NCBI GenBank assembly: GCA_963556145.1
Contig: OY744466.1
Location: 6,061,820 to 6,125,819, forward strand
DNA length: 64,000 bases
Source: Hygrocybe punicea
Lineage: Eukaryota > Basidiomycota > Agaricomycetes > Agaricales > Hygrophoraceae
Direction of reading: 5' to 3'
Position numbers and translations under genes: made by a program. Positions 34,481 to 44,605 of the stretch are shown here, piece after piece (positions within the stretch are counted from its first letter, which is position 1; each line of letters opens with the position of its first letter). The notes below the pieces were generated by a model. It made no database searches. It saw only the letters and a list, made by a program, of their open reading frames with translations, and was not told the DNA's origin.

Positions 34481-34626
34481 GCATTTTTAATATTCTTCTT
34501 TTTTCCCATTGCTTTCCCTATATGACTCTTTTCCATTTCTTTTCCATTTTTGTTATTCCTTTCCATCTCTCTTCTTGTCTTTCTGTCTCCCTCTTTTCTC
34601 TTTCACTGGCAGCGGGGACACTACCA

Positions 34627-34643
34627 TTTTGGAGGAGGGGACA
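34627..34643 (+). promoter_or_regulatory. Polypurine tract before the 3' LTR
   Basis: GGAGGAGGGGACA immediately precedes the right LTR, the expected position for plus-strand priming. Confidence 0.6.
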
Positions 34644-34798
34644 TGTGGTAGGGAGATCTGGTAGATCACGTGACCTTCCCACGGTTGGATTCAGTAGATA
34701 GCTCTGTTTGGTAGTCAGTAGGATCAGGATTGATCTTAGTGACTCGAGCTTAGCGATTGAGCTAGAGGACTCCCTGCTAGCCCATCGGCACCTCTCCA
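34644..34798 (+). repeat. 3' LTR (155 bp)
   Basis: Read as identical to the 5' LTR at 32349-32503, and ends ...CACCTCTCCA before ACGCC. Confidence 0.9.
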
Positions 34799-34849
34799 AC
34801 GCCGTCACACCCCATTGTTACAATTAGGGAACCTTCAGTGCTTGCGACG

Positions 34850-36355
34850 TTACATATATAGCCAAGAGGTCACTCAATAACATCCCTGGTCCCCATTCGG
34901 AATCCTTTTTCCATGATAAGTCAACCCCATGCTATTGACTTTTCATATTTTTACACTAATCGGACTAGGAAATTTCGCACAACTTTTTGATGCCAAGAAA
35001 TCAATTGGTTTTTTTTGAAACATCACTGGTACATACAGCGGAATCATTCAAGTGGACAGCATTCTCAGGGTGCGTCCTTGTTACCAATCTTTCGAGTCAA
35101 GGGCAGCTCAAGTTTGATCACAAGCTTGTCAAAACATCTTTGTGAAGGATCGACATATTTTCGGGAAGACGTCTTCATTGATCCAGTGATCGATAGTATT
35201 GTTCTATATCTCATACAGTCTTGCTGATGCCCACCTCAGGTTGAATAAGTTACTGTTCGGTGAAGGAATATTCGCTATGACCGGTATGTATGTTGATATT
35301 CTGGGTGGACAGGTTTATCTCATAATAATCACCACCAAAAGCAATGCAAGATGATTGCTCCCGCCTTTGCAATCGGCAACTTCGCCATATGAAGGGTTTT
35401 CCCGAAGAGGAAAACCCTTCGTATGACCAAATTTTCCTGTTGGGAAACAGGCTTTGTCACGCGTCTACTAACTCATTGCTGATCGCTAGCATGACCATCT
35501 GAACATTGAATGAAGGATATCAAATCCCTCCACGGGCTCGAGCAATGTCAAGACAAGTGATGTAGCAAGGCTTATGGAGTTATTTCAGGTGTGTATCTTA
35601 AAAGATTATTCATTTGCGCTTCACTTGTCCGTTCTGCATGGAATTTTCGAAAATCATACAACCTTGAAGCTAACCGGTCAGTCCCAGTGAAAAGTCCATC
35701 TTGCATAATCCAGTTAGATACTCTAAATTCTTTTATATCTATATACAACCATTAAAATTGTTCCAAGTGAAAAGATGATGAATAAAAATCTCACAAAGGC
35801 ATACTATGCTCCTGTTCTGGTAGTGACAAAATCTTTTGCAAACGGAACAAAAAATGTGAGTCGGTCGATGACATCATCTTTGCACTTGTTCATTTGTTTC
35901 CCCTGCTCCTGATGTCCCTGCAGCCAAGCGTGACACCCTCGTCGACTTCCTCATCTGCTGCTCGCTGGTCAGACCGGTCAGGATGTGCCAGTACGACGGT
36001 GTTGGAGCGAATAAGCAGCTATTTACGGTTGGCAGAATGGCCGTGGTTCGATTCAACCAGTGTGTCAGATTAATATCATAGATTATTATATAAACTCAAT
36101 GTTTATAATATTATTTTTCATTAGATAATTGCCTATGCCTATAATTGAACAGCGGGCAATGATAATTGCAGGCAACGATAATATATTTTGAGGAGGACCA
36201 GGGGGGATCAATGAGACACACAGAATGACTACATATATCAACAAGGTGCAATCTGGACACTCGGGGGAGGGGGGGGGGAAGGGGATCAATGAGGGGGACA
36301 GAACAACACTACATACATCAACAAGAGGCACAGTCGAGGGGGGGGGGGGTTATTA
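34850..36355. other. Region without an assigned gene
   Basis: A plus-strand stretch near 35110-35290 (TYFREDVFIDPVIDS...) has protein-like composition but no family I recognise. At 36260-36345 there are runs of ten or more G. The rest is AT-rich. Confidence 0.5.
35386..35425. repeat. Short inverted repeat (17-bp arms, 6-nt loop)
   Basis: CATATGAAGGGTTTTCC (35386-35402) is followed by CGAAGA and the inverse copy GGAAAACCCTTCGTATG (35409-35425), one mismatch. The left side (GGCAACTTCGCCATATGAAG and GG) recurs inverted at 49584-49606, so this may be the end of a small transposon. Confidence 0.7.
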
Positions 36356-36655
36356 TTACAATGCAGCAATCACTGTCGAAATGTCATGAAATATATCCCA
36401 GCAATTTGTAAAGGTTATCACCGGATTACCGAGGGACTGGTGTGCCGCTTCAGCAACAGCCGAAAAGTCTTCACTGACCCAGTCAAGATAGGTACTCCGT
36501 GGCCCAACTTCTTCCACAAGGTACTCCTGGAGATGATCAATGGCTTGTGTAGGGACAGGAATGAGGCAGTTAAGCCCTCTGTAAAGGGTTGGATGCTCAA
36601 GAACATCAATTGGGACATGAGGGTCACTTAAGGGTGCTAAGAATTTGGTGCTCAA
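36356..36655 (-). CDS. Unrecognised small reading frame overlapping a fold-back
   Basis: About 99 residues in one frame (LYRGLNCLIPVPTQAIDHLQ; GPRSTYLDWVSEDFSAVAEA), with protein-like composition. Its first 12 codons lie in the left arm of the fold-back at 36621-36767. It is probably the truncated end of a longer gene. No family is recognised. Confidence 0.3.
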   Translation of the reverse strand: MSTKFLAPLSDPHVPIDVLEHPTLYRGLNCLIPVPTQAIDHLQEYLVEEVGPRSTYLDWVSEDFSAVAEAAHQSLGNPVITFTNCWDIFHDISTVIAAL

Positions 36656-36767
36656 TCATCAGAGTTATTCAACCATAGCTGTTGAGTCTAGCCAGCTACT
36701 GTCCAACAGCTATGGTTGAATAACTCTGAAGATTGAGCACCAAATTCTTAGCACCCTTAAGTGACCC
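36621..36767. repeat. Near-perfect fold-back: 64-bp arms, 19-nt loop
   Basis: Left arm 36621-36684 (starts GGGTCACTTAAGGGTGCTAA) and right arm 36704-36767 are inverse complements with a single mismatch that I can see, around a 19-nt loop. The arm includes the start of the reading frame above, so the structure looks like an inverted duplication or a snap-back element. Transcribed, it would form a strong hairpin. Confidence 0.9.
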
Positions 36768-36844
36768 CTCAGCTTTTGGCCTCGCCCGTCTCCTCAAATA
36801 TTTTCATAATTTTAGCTAATTTTACTAGCCTAAAAAGGCAATTT

Positions 36845-36879
36845 TTCAAAAAACATCGGCTATAGCCGTGGCAACACTA
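36845..36879 (-). repeat. Solitary right end of a hAT-like element (relative of the 9.3-kb element)
   Basis: GGCTATAGCCGTGGCAACAC then TA repeats the terminal GCCGTGGCAACACTA of the 9.3-kb element, followed by GTTTGCAT. No partner end was seen in the window. Confidence 0.6.
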
Positions 36880-36914
36880 GTTTGCATCCTGTTTGGATCG
36901 TTAGCATACAAAGT

Positions 36915-37670
36915 GGTGACATCACGCATAGCTCACTATAATTAACTCGCCGGGAGCCATCGCAGAATCCTCGGCAGAGAAGACAACACCCAATGCACCT
37001 TTTGTAGGCTCCCATCGAACCTTGAACTTCAGCCCCTCGACTTCGTCGGACGGTCGTCCCGTCCCGAGCTTAGCCTTTTGTTGCAGTTCGGCAAGAATAC
37101 GGGCTTTTGAAGACCACGCCAGTCCGCCGCCTGCTTGAGGTGGCGCCTGCGCTTCGATGATGGATATTGTGAGTGTCCTGCCCAGTGTGGGTAACTTCAA
37201 TCTGCTAGATGGTGGTTGTGGGCGCCCGGGTACAGTTGGGGGCAGTTGACAACTAAATTGATGGTCGAATGTCAGTAGGCGGATGATGATGTACCGAAAC
37301 AGCACGGACATCCAATACGAGGCTGTTAGCGTCTGCATATATAGCCTGCACAACTCGCGAAAGCACGTCACCGAGCGGCACTTGACCATCATAAACCATA
37401 GGAAGTTCACGCTCGAGATCCTCGCCAGTGGGTTCATGGATGCCATTATTGAGCCCACCGTTCAACATGGCGGCGGAAGTTGTCTTTTCAAGTCCAGTGG
37501 CATCCAACGTGACGCTGTTAGGTTTCGAGTGCTCTGGAGAGATACATCGGCAGGTATCTGGGGAAAAAATACGTAGCTAGACAGATCTTTGTTAGTAAAA
37601 GTAAAGAAAAAAAACCTTACCGATGCAGCAGAGATGGGTGCACGACCCTCCGCTACATCTGGGACTGGCA
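36915..37670 (-). pseudogene. MED14: Mediator subunit 14-like fragment
   Basis: Minus strand. EKTTSAAMLNGGLNNGIHEP then ERELPMVYDGQVPLGDVLSR and VVQAIYADANSLVLD match the conserved N-terminal start of fungal MED14/Rgr1, a scaffold subunit of the Mediator coactivator. Directly after it comes LPTLGRTLTISIIEAQAPPQ and KARILAELQQKAKLGTGRPS, then VEGLKFKVRWEPTKGALGV, which belongs several hundred residues further on in the full protein. So the copy has a large internal deletion, lacks the C-terminal part and cannot be the working gene. It sits just left of a hAT-family end (38019-38148) and may have been carried by such an element. Confidence 0.65.
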
Positions 37671-38018
37671 CGCGTGGCTTGTCGTCGCTGCTGGCACTGC
37701 TGTTGCCGTCGTTGCCACTGCCGCTGTTCTGTTGCCCTAACCGGGGTCATTGGTCGTTGCTGCTGCTGTCCAGGCTGCCACGAGATCATTTGTGCTGTAA
37801 TCCAAAAATAAGTTGGTAGTAATAAAAAAAAAACAGACATAACGGGAGTGTCCGCTGCTTCCGTTGCCGCTTCATTCCTCGCCCCTCTGCTGGTCGCCGT
37901 TGGGGTGCTGTGGCAGTGTGGCCTTTGTTTGGGGTCCGCCGGCGTTGTTGCGAGCTGGTGTGTGAGATTGGTGGTGAGATTCGACCTTGACAGTGGTCGC
38001 TAGGCACTCTGCTATTTA

Positions 38019-38148
38019 TTTCCTTTTTTGGACGGCTAGCCGCGGTTTAGCCGTTGCCACAATGGTCCGGTCCGGCTAACAACCCATATATGGGTTAACC
38101 GTTGTTAGCCGTAGCCGAGCCGAGCCGGACCGAGCCGTGGCAACACTA
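38019..38148 (-). repeat. Right end of a second hAT-type element of the same family
   Basis: The 130 bp match 23546-23675 except for about three C/T changes, ending ...GCCGTGGCAACACTA at 38148 with CACGGCCA after it. The left end and matching duplication are not in the window, or have been deleted. Confidence 0.85.
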
Positions 38149-39240
38149 CACGGCCAATTGGTCATAGTACTAGATTAGGCCTATAGACGTTTTGGTCAAA
38201 CATGGGTGACGTGGCACAAATTCGATCCCAGACGAATGCTGAGCTGGGGATATGACAAATCGGCAGATCATCCCTCGGTTCACAGGCACGGCTCAGGCCT
38301 GGGCCTCAGTCAGTAATTAGCCCTTTGCTCGGTTCATTCTGGGCCTTCCCTAACGACAGTCGAGTGATGCGAACCAGGGGCTGATCGGTTCTCGACTCAG
38401 CACTGGATCAGGCCTCAGGATTTGGCCTTGGAATTCACTGTAGTGTTAAATCTGAGTTTCTAAGCCCCTGCTGCCTTAACTGAGTCTTCCTAGCCCTTAT
38501 AAGCAGATATAAACATCTCTTTATCATATAGTTCTCTAAGGCTCTCTAAAAGTCTATGTCATAAATCTAATATGAAGCATGTCCTGTTGTTACTTGGCGA
38601 AATTCTCCAAGTCTTTACTTTGGCGTTGTTTGTTACTTATCGGAGCGGCAAAATTCCATATCTTTACTTTGGTCTTGTTTGTCTACAGTTCAACTTCCTC
38701 CACCATCTCGACATCTCGCCTCATCATCCCCCACCCGCCTCTACTCCTCTCAGCACAACGACTACGGCTACTACAACGACTACGGCTACTACAACGACTA
38801 CAACGGCGACAACGACAACACCGGCGCCAACAACAACAACCATAAAGACATGACGACAAATGATGGCCATCACAACAACGGGCCGCGACGCAGACGACAA
38901 GCAGCAGCACGGCAACGGCAACAACAGTGGCAGGCGGCAGCGGTGGTAGCTGTAAGTAGTGGCAGCAGCAGCAGCAGCAGCACGACGGCAGCGGCAAAAT
39001 GTACTGTATAAATGGCCCGAGAATAATAAATAATATGTACCCCATTTATCCGTAATATGGAAAATAAATAAATATAAATGTAATATAAATTGAAACTAAA
39101 GGGCAAGTGAGCCCGTCGACCAGTACTGAACCAGGGGTGGAGGCTCAGTACTGATTTATCATAACGTCCATAGTATTAGATCAGTACTCCCATGTGACTA
39201 AGTCATGGAACCGAACTAAATCCCGGTTTCAGTACTGGGC
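38149..39240. repeat. Non-coding region with ACN trinucleotide tract and CAGTACTG repeats
   Basis: At 38751-38850 imperfect (ACR/ACN) repeats form a microsatellite that is open in several frames on both strands, with CAG/GCA repeats at 38890-38995. At 39120-39240 the motif CAGTACTG or AGTACTG recurs four times within an inverted-repeat-like setting. I see no supported gene. Confidence 0.6.
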
Positions 39241-40455
39241 TTGTTTAGGCGTGTACTTACATCCAAACCCCCCACTCTCACCACACTGTTGACCACCTCC
39301 CTTTTGCAATCACTTTCTTCCCTTACGAATCGTAGATCAGACGTTGTTAGTCTCATAGCTTGGCGGGTACGGCTGCAAGCGGGTCCTGGGGCTCGAAGTA
39401 CCTCCCTCAACGCCCGTTCGAAGGCCATTCATAAACATATACGCGCGATCAGGTTTGATGGCCATATTGGCGTACATCGGTGATTTAGCAATTGTGGTGT
39501 TCACAGGGATAAAGCATACGGCGGATTGGTTTTTGGCGAGCTTCAAGGAGAATGAAGTGGCCAGTTGTGCGTTGGCTCACCTTGAATCCGATGGCAAGCT
39601 TTTGACTTACTCAAAAACTTTCTCGGCTAGCGTTTATTGAATGGACAAAAAAGCAGCTAGAAGATTACGCCGAGATATTCAGGAAACAAGTGTATAGCTC
39701 GGGTGTGGACACAAATACCGTGGATGAAGCTCTCAAGATTACTTATAGTCAGAGTAAAAAGGTCTGTAACTGTTTTAAATAATTACCTCATCTCATTCTC
39801 CGTCACGCAGCTCTTGCAAGAATATGGGCTCGACTTCCGCTTCTTCTTGGATGACCTCCTTACCGAGAAACCGAAAGAAGCTGTGGCATCACCGCCAGCA
39901 TTTAGCCTTCGCGCGTATCAGAATCCCGAGCCAATACTTCTTCAAACTCCATCAACGGAATCATTTATGTCGCCGGTCCCCAATTCCGCTCGTCTCGGCA
40001 CCCCAATGTCCGCTGTACCCAATGTCCGTCTTCTCTTCTCCCCGGCTGCGGCCACGCCCGGACCCTTTACCTCACGCTTCCGATCTCCACTTCCCACCCT
40101 CGCCACGCCCGCCACTGGCGACTCGGACATTCCTTCCGCCTTCGCACTTCCTTCCGCGCCACTTCGCTCCGCGCTGCGCACCCCAAAGTCAGCATTCCCG
40201 CCGCCGTCACCACCCACATCGCCCATTTCCCAAGTCGTATCACCCATCCCGAGGCGCATGCGGTCGCCGCCGCCCAGTGCCTATGCACTGCGCAGTGTGA
40301 CACCGGGCTCGATAAGTCGCCCACCCAGACCTCCGTCAGGTAGTCCGGCTCCGCGCGCCGGCAGCCCTGCACCCCCTCCACGGTCTACCAATAGACCTGG
40401 GAGCGCGCATCGACCGCCCCCAGTCGCCGTGCCCAAGAGAGACGGCATGTTCTGA
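39241..40455 (+). pseudogene. EXO84: Exocyst subunit EXO84, 3' part only
   Basis: Plus strand. TLLTTSLLQSLSSLTNRRSD, then ARSTSLNARSKAIHKHIRAI and RFDGHIG, then after a frame slip YIGDLAIVVFTGIKHTADWF and LASFKENEVAS. A second frame carries FIEWTKKQLEDYAEIFRKQV and DEALKITYSQSKK, an intron, and LLQEYGLDFRFFLDDLLTEK followed by a long Pro/Ser-rich tail ending at 40455. These are the C-terminal cullin-repeat-like region and tail of fungal EXO84, needed for secretory vesicle tethering. The N-terminal half is absent, and at least two frame slips (near 39475 and 39580-39630) break the rest. The terminal exon is intact. Confidence 0.75.
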
Positions 40456-40536
40456 ACAATGTCTTCAGGACCACTCCGTTTGGCACGTGGAGGCCCGATA
40501 GCGCATTTAAATAACTCTGTAAATAGACAAGTGATC

Positions 40537-40830
40537 CTACGATTCTGCATCTTCCTTGACGTTGACAAGCTCCCTGCCTTCCTCTACCATATCTCCCTTC
40601 GTGCAGCCAACAGCCATCACCACGCCAACCACATCAGCCCTCAACACGGTCTCTGTCTTCATGCTCTCCAATACCACAACGGCTTGACCCTTCTCGACCC
40701 TGTCACCGACCTTCACCTTCGTCCACGATTAGACTTGGCATAGGGGCTTTGAGCACACCTTTACCTGCGGCAAGCACGTCCCCGCCTATAGAGAGCAGCC
40801 ATTTAGGGGATGGCAATAGGAAGGTCGTCT
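40537..40830 (-). pseudogene. Methylcrotonyl-CoA carboxylase alpha subunit, C-terminal biotin domain fragment
   Basis: Minus strand. VKTTFLLPSPKWLLSIGGDV, LAAGKGVLKAPMPSLIVDE, then one base out of frame KVGDRVEKGQAVVVLESMKT and ETVLRADVVGVVMAVGCTKG, ending at a stop near 40537. E-S-M-K-T is the biotinylated-lysine motif of methylcrotonyl-CoA carboxylases (leucine breakdown, mitochondria). Only the last 90 residues are present and the frame is broken once. It lies tail to tail with the EXO84 remnant, 81 bp apart, which suggests that both 3' ends were copied together from one ancestral locus. The sequence to about 41040 is not recognisably part of it. Confidence 0.7.
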
Positions 40831-41280
40831 TCACACCGCCAGTAAGTCGTGGTCGTGGATGAAGCTGGAGCCAATGTCGTTGATGATGGGTTTCGATTAG
40901 CGCCTGGCAACATTGAACCAAGTGCACCGAGAGCGTTTGAGATGGTTACGCCATCCGAGGTAGACAAAGCCGTAGAGAGTGAGCGAACGGTCGCGGTCTT
41001 TGACAAAATCATACAAGTCGTTGGACAACACCCGTAAACACGGCCGTTCCTAACAACTTGAACTCATACGTTTCAGCGTACGTTTTAGTGTACATTGTCA
41101 AGTGTCACTCCGTTTACAAGTTTACCTGGCAGCTTACTGCTTCATTTGTACAGCCGTCCACACGGGTAGAAGCCTGAAGAACACCGTGACCGTTAGTTGG
41201 CTGGCACAGCCAATACATAGCGTTGTATTAGGTTTCCGACGTTTTAAAGGTACGCTCTCTGTATTCGTGACAACACCTCA

Positions 41281-42750
41281 ATGGCCCACTCTGACAGTAC
41301 AGTGTACGCTCGTCAACTTCTCCCGAAAGGATTCGGATTTCCAATCTGGACGCCTGAACCCTCTGATGACCTACCACACTCCTACAAAATACATGGGTTA
41401 GAATCTTCAACTATTACACTTGTTTCAATGAGCTACTTACTGTCGTTCATAATCGTACAGCGTGGTTCCAGGAGATGTAGGAGTTATAACCACTGACGGC
41501 ACTTTCGACTATATTTTCAATGAAACACCCCGAAAATCCAGTTGGTGCCCCGCCTGGTTCAGAACTCTTGGTGTTAGGCCCCGGAGATATACGAACCAAC
41601 TTGCACCGACATTCACGGGTCTCACATGTTGCGAGTATGTCGGTACATAAGACGAGGCTGAATGGAGATATATCCGCGTCAACTAATCCGTAAGCCCTCA
41701 TGACTGTTTGCGTTCGACCATTTTTCAGTGCCCTCTTCATTAGTTTTCTTCCCGTCGGTGTGGGGGCAAGCGTGACATTCTCCTCCACTTCCAAAGAAGG
41801 AGCCGTTCTCGCCTTACCCAACGGTGCTTCTGCTCTTGATCTCCGACCTACGGACAGATTAAAAGAGTACGCTTTAAAACACGGTGCAAGCTGGTATGAA
41901 TTCGTGAATGGTACACTTCGTCGAGGTATCCCGAACGGATCGCTGTATTTCGTGACAGGTTGTGACAAGACATCATCGTGGGGCGTCGCATCTGTCTCCA
42001 ACATTTCGACGGAGGGCGAAGTTGCTCTTACTTTCAAAAATACTCAACTTGGCGGTGGAAGTGCATCATTCGAATGGCAGTGGGAAACATGCAGTCCTGC
42101 GGCAGTACGCACTGGACCGGAGTTGGCGGAAGGCGAACGAAACCCACCTCAGAACCAATGTGTTTTTCTTCGTGGATACAAGGTGGCAGTGCGAGAGAAT
42201 CCGGTAGCCAAATTGATGGGACCGGTCAAGGCTTCTTTCGTCGTAAACTCCAAACCTGAAGATATTCTATCAAATGGATCATCCGTGCCATTTGTTGGGA
42301 GTTCGAAAACGTTTGCAAGACGTTTCAATAGCGGAAACCAATCCGGAAGCCCGCAAGATTCCTCGAAAGCCGGTGAATGTGTTGATGACGAGGTTGTTCT
42401 CGAGGTTGCTCCTGGAATATCAGAGGTAAGCATGTTAGAATTCGAGTCACACCTCTCGTTGACCGATATACCAGCCATATCACCCTTCAACGATTATCAA
42501 CAATTTTCTCCTCGAATCTGTTCGTATCTTACAGCATTCGACTACTCACTCGACTTATCACCATTTCTAGATGCCTGACGCCCAAGTAGTCCTTACAGAC
42601 GACGATGACTGGTGTGCCATTGTTGGGGAGGTCTGTTGCGCCACCAATGATATTTGGAATTCATTCATTCAATCCTTCGTAGACGTTCCCTGAAGACTCA
42701 GAGCTCCTACGTCGAATTCGTGCCAAGTTTCAACCGGTAATGGGGCCCTG
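41281..42750 (+). pseudogene. Conserved basidiomycete protein of unknown function
   Basis: It starts with VYARQLLPKGFGFPIWTPEP (about 41296), then an intron of about 60 nt, then VPGDVGVITTDGTFDYIFNE, a disturbed stretch, and a long open frame from 41700: GASVTFSSTSKEGAVLALPN, LKEYALKHGASWYEFVNGTL, NGSLYFVTGCDKTSSWGVAS, ASFEWQWETCSPAAVRTGPE, NQCVFLRGYKVAVRENP. A last exon has DDDWCAIVGE and FPEDSELLRRIRAKF. This layout matches a family common in Agaricomycetes (N-terminal 'GYPLW' exon, central 'GCDKT' domain, C-terminal 'DDDWC' exon) with no known function. Small frame slips near 41545 and 42680 suggest decay. A copy of its first exon recurs at 44965-45062. Confidence 0.6.
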
Positions 42751-42815
42751 TCAGTATTCACCCTTGTTTTTCCCAATGCAATCTAGTTTATCCTTGACGA
42801 TGTGTTAACAAGGGG

Positions 42816-43436
42816 GTGCATACCTTATCCCTGGTGGACCGTCGCAATATAATAATGATATCCCCGACGCCACCACCCCTCTACTCATATTACAACGGGG
42901 CTTGGGGCAACATGAAGCATCTTCGCCTGGTGGGTCCGCATCTCATATGTCAAGGCGGTTACTCAAATCAGCTCTACTTATCATCATCAGTACCTGCGGA
43001 AATATTTCCTACAGATAATACACATTCAACGACATGGAACATCAGCTTACCCCTACAGGCCACATCTGAGATGAAACATATCTCCAATTTAAATAAATGC
43101 CTTGATGTAGCGGATGATACCGGTGAAGTAATAAGCACATTTCCATTCAATGTGTTCGATGTGGTGTTGTGCCCGGAGGACCGCACAACCTACGACGTCC
43201 ATACTCACAACCAGTTGTCCAACCTTGCTCGCGTTAGAGCCCCGTATCCTGCGTCTTCAATGACGATGCACTACCATTTCCACCACCACCACCCTTTCGA
43301 CGGCCCACATGTTTTAGCTTTCCATGTCCTAATCCTTCTAGTCGACAGTTGCATATCTCATCGACGTGGCCTTGTTCTCAGGTCGTCGAGAATGTCTCTC
43401 TCGACCTCTCACTTGCCGTTCATCCTGAATGGCTAA
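42816..43436 (+). CDS. Open frame without recognised family
   Basis: The frame is open for over 200 codons (LVDRRNIIMISPTPPPLYSY; MKHISNLNKCLDVADDTGEV), moderately protein-like at first and His/Pro-rich later. It may combine two unrelated remnants. Not recognised. Confidence 0.2.
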   Translation: MHTLSLVDRRNIIMISPTPPPLYSYYNGAWGNMKHLRLVGPHLICQGGYSNQLYLSSSVPAEIFPTDNTHSTTWNISLPLQATSEMKHISNLNKCLDVADDTGEVISTFPFNVFDVVLCPEDRTTYDVHTHNQLSNLARVRAPYPASSMTMHYHFHHHHPFDGPHVLAFHVLILLVDSCISHRRGLVLRSSRMSLSTSHLPFILNG

Positions 43437-43479
43437 CCCAACAATGTCAATCTGGTGCCTCTCAGGTGCCTCGGAAAAG

Positions 43480-44605
43480 TTCCGATTCAGGGGGGGCCTC
43501 CCACGTGTGTCACACCTGCCGTTTGTGCCGTTCAAAGTAGGTCTAGCCCACACGATGTTCCTTTGTTGCATTGTCGATCTTTTTGCCTTTTGAAAGGAGA
43601 ATCAGAGGCGCTTGCGACCGCCCTGTTTGCTATTGTTTCCATGCTAACGAAGTGAATATCTTGTGCTATATACACTGTTTCTTGCTGACTATTCTTTATA
43701 ACAGTGTTCGTGGGGACAAGAATCCGTCAAGGGTTCGAGTGGTAGCGATATCCAGTCTCTAGAAAAATCCATCAAACGTCTCGCCAAGCTTGCATCTTTG
43801 CTGCACCGAAAAATCAAACAATGTCTTATGGAGCACAACGGCTTTACCAATGATCGCTTGCATTTACGTCCAGACTCTCCGCCAATTATGGATCATGAAC
43901 CAGACTTCAATATAAATCACTCTGACAAGAATGATGTTGCTGAGCGGATGATGACATTACATATAAGTCGATCATCCATGGAAGGACCGCTCATTTGACG
44001 TTTGATTTGGTGCACCCACAGCTCGAGGGGAAAGATCTCCATTTCTACGGCCGAACGTCGATATTCCAGTTTGTTCAAACGGATCGAGGCCGCCTATCTC
44101 ATGATCCCGACATTTTCGAAGAACCTCGTTTCTATCTGTTTCCCGTTGATGACTACATAAGCCAATACAATCCCGACTTTGACTGGTCCCGCCACCTTCC
44201 TCCCGAAGTCAATCTTGATCATCGTGAACATGACAAGTGGGTTACCATGATAAGATGCTCTCCATTCCGATATTCAAATCTATCTTTAGAACACTTGGTC
44301 TCCTTTTCAAGTTTTGGTCCCTACGAAGAATCCACGAACGATATCGGGCCCCAATTCTTCCACCACCGCAACCCATGCGGAAGACCGCCCACCACTCTTG
44401 TATGCTTGTCGATGCACTCATGGCTTTGGATATGGCCGTCTCCGATGACCGCCGTCTCCGATATTTCGATTTTGTCAAGTACATAAAAAGTAGCACCGAC
44501 ACCGCGCGCTTCTCGTCGGTCTCCCGCATCATTGATGATGTGCATGCTATGAGTTCCATTTCATCTCCGGGTGTTCGATCACCAGGGGACTTGTATTTTG
44601 GTTAG
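43480..44605 (+). pseudogene. Fungal-specific transcription factor remnant (Zn2Cys6-type middle domain)
   Basis: After a coiled-coil-like SLEKSIKRLAKLASLLHRKI come HFYGRTSIFQFVQTDRGRLS and EEPRFYLFPVDDYISQYNPD. In the next frame come KSIFRTLGLLFKFWSLRRIH and AHHSCMLVDALMALDMAVSD, ending SSPGVRSPGDLYFG. The H-S-x-M-L...AL-x-AL-x-x-A-x-SDD pattern and closing Y-F-G are typical of the 'fungal specific transcription factor' domain found with Zn2Cys6 fingers. The finger itself is not clearly present, frames change, and the copy stops at the end of one exon. It is probably a broken regulatory gene. Confidence 0.5.

Larger units (their letters stand above)
32349..34798 (+). mobile_element. Short LTR retrotransposon without gag-pol, carrying one non-retroviral ORF
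   Basis: Two 155-bp direct repeats, read as identical, start TGTGGTAGGG and end CACCTCTCCA (TG...CA). A primer-binding-like site lies 3 nt after the left LTR, and a purine tract lies just before the right LTR. The sequence ACGC flanks both outer ends (32345-32348 and 34799-34802), a possible 4-bp target duplication. The internal 2.1 kb holds a single ORF and no reverse transcriptase, integrase or protease, so the element is non-autonomous. Identical LTRs point to recent insertion. Confidence 0.85.
32143..34839. repeat. Inverted repeats flanking the LTR element (nested MITE-like unit)
   Basis: ACTGAAGGTTCCCTAATT(A/G)TAACAA occurs at 32143-32167 and, inverted, at 34815-34839 (only part of it quoted here as a run; the match is about 25 bp with one difference). 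Between them lie about 180 bp, the whole LTR element, and about 16 bp. The simplest reading is a short TIR element into which the LTR element later inserted. No clear target duplication was found. Confidence 0.6.

Noticed and set aside
35386..35425. Hairpin considered as a transcription terminator
   Set aside because: Intrinsic terminators are bacterial; here the hairpin is better explained as a transposon end.
36260..36345. Long G runs considered as a functional G-quadruplex
   Set aside because: They are plain homopolymer runs in otherwise repetitive non-coding DNA, and base-call uncertainty is high in such runs.
38572..38850. Poly-Thr / Tyr-Asn-Asp-Gly-rich open frames on both strands
   Set aside because: They are products of an ACN trinucleotide repeat that is open in several frames; there is no unique-sequence coding support.
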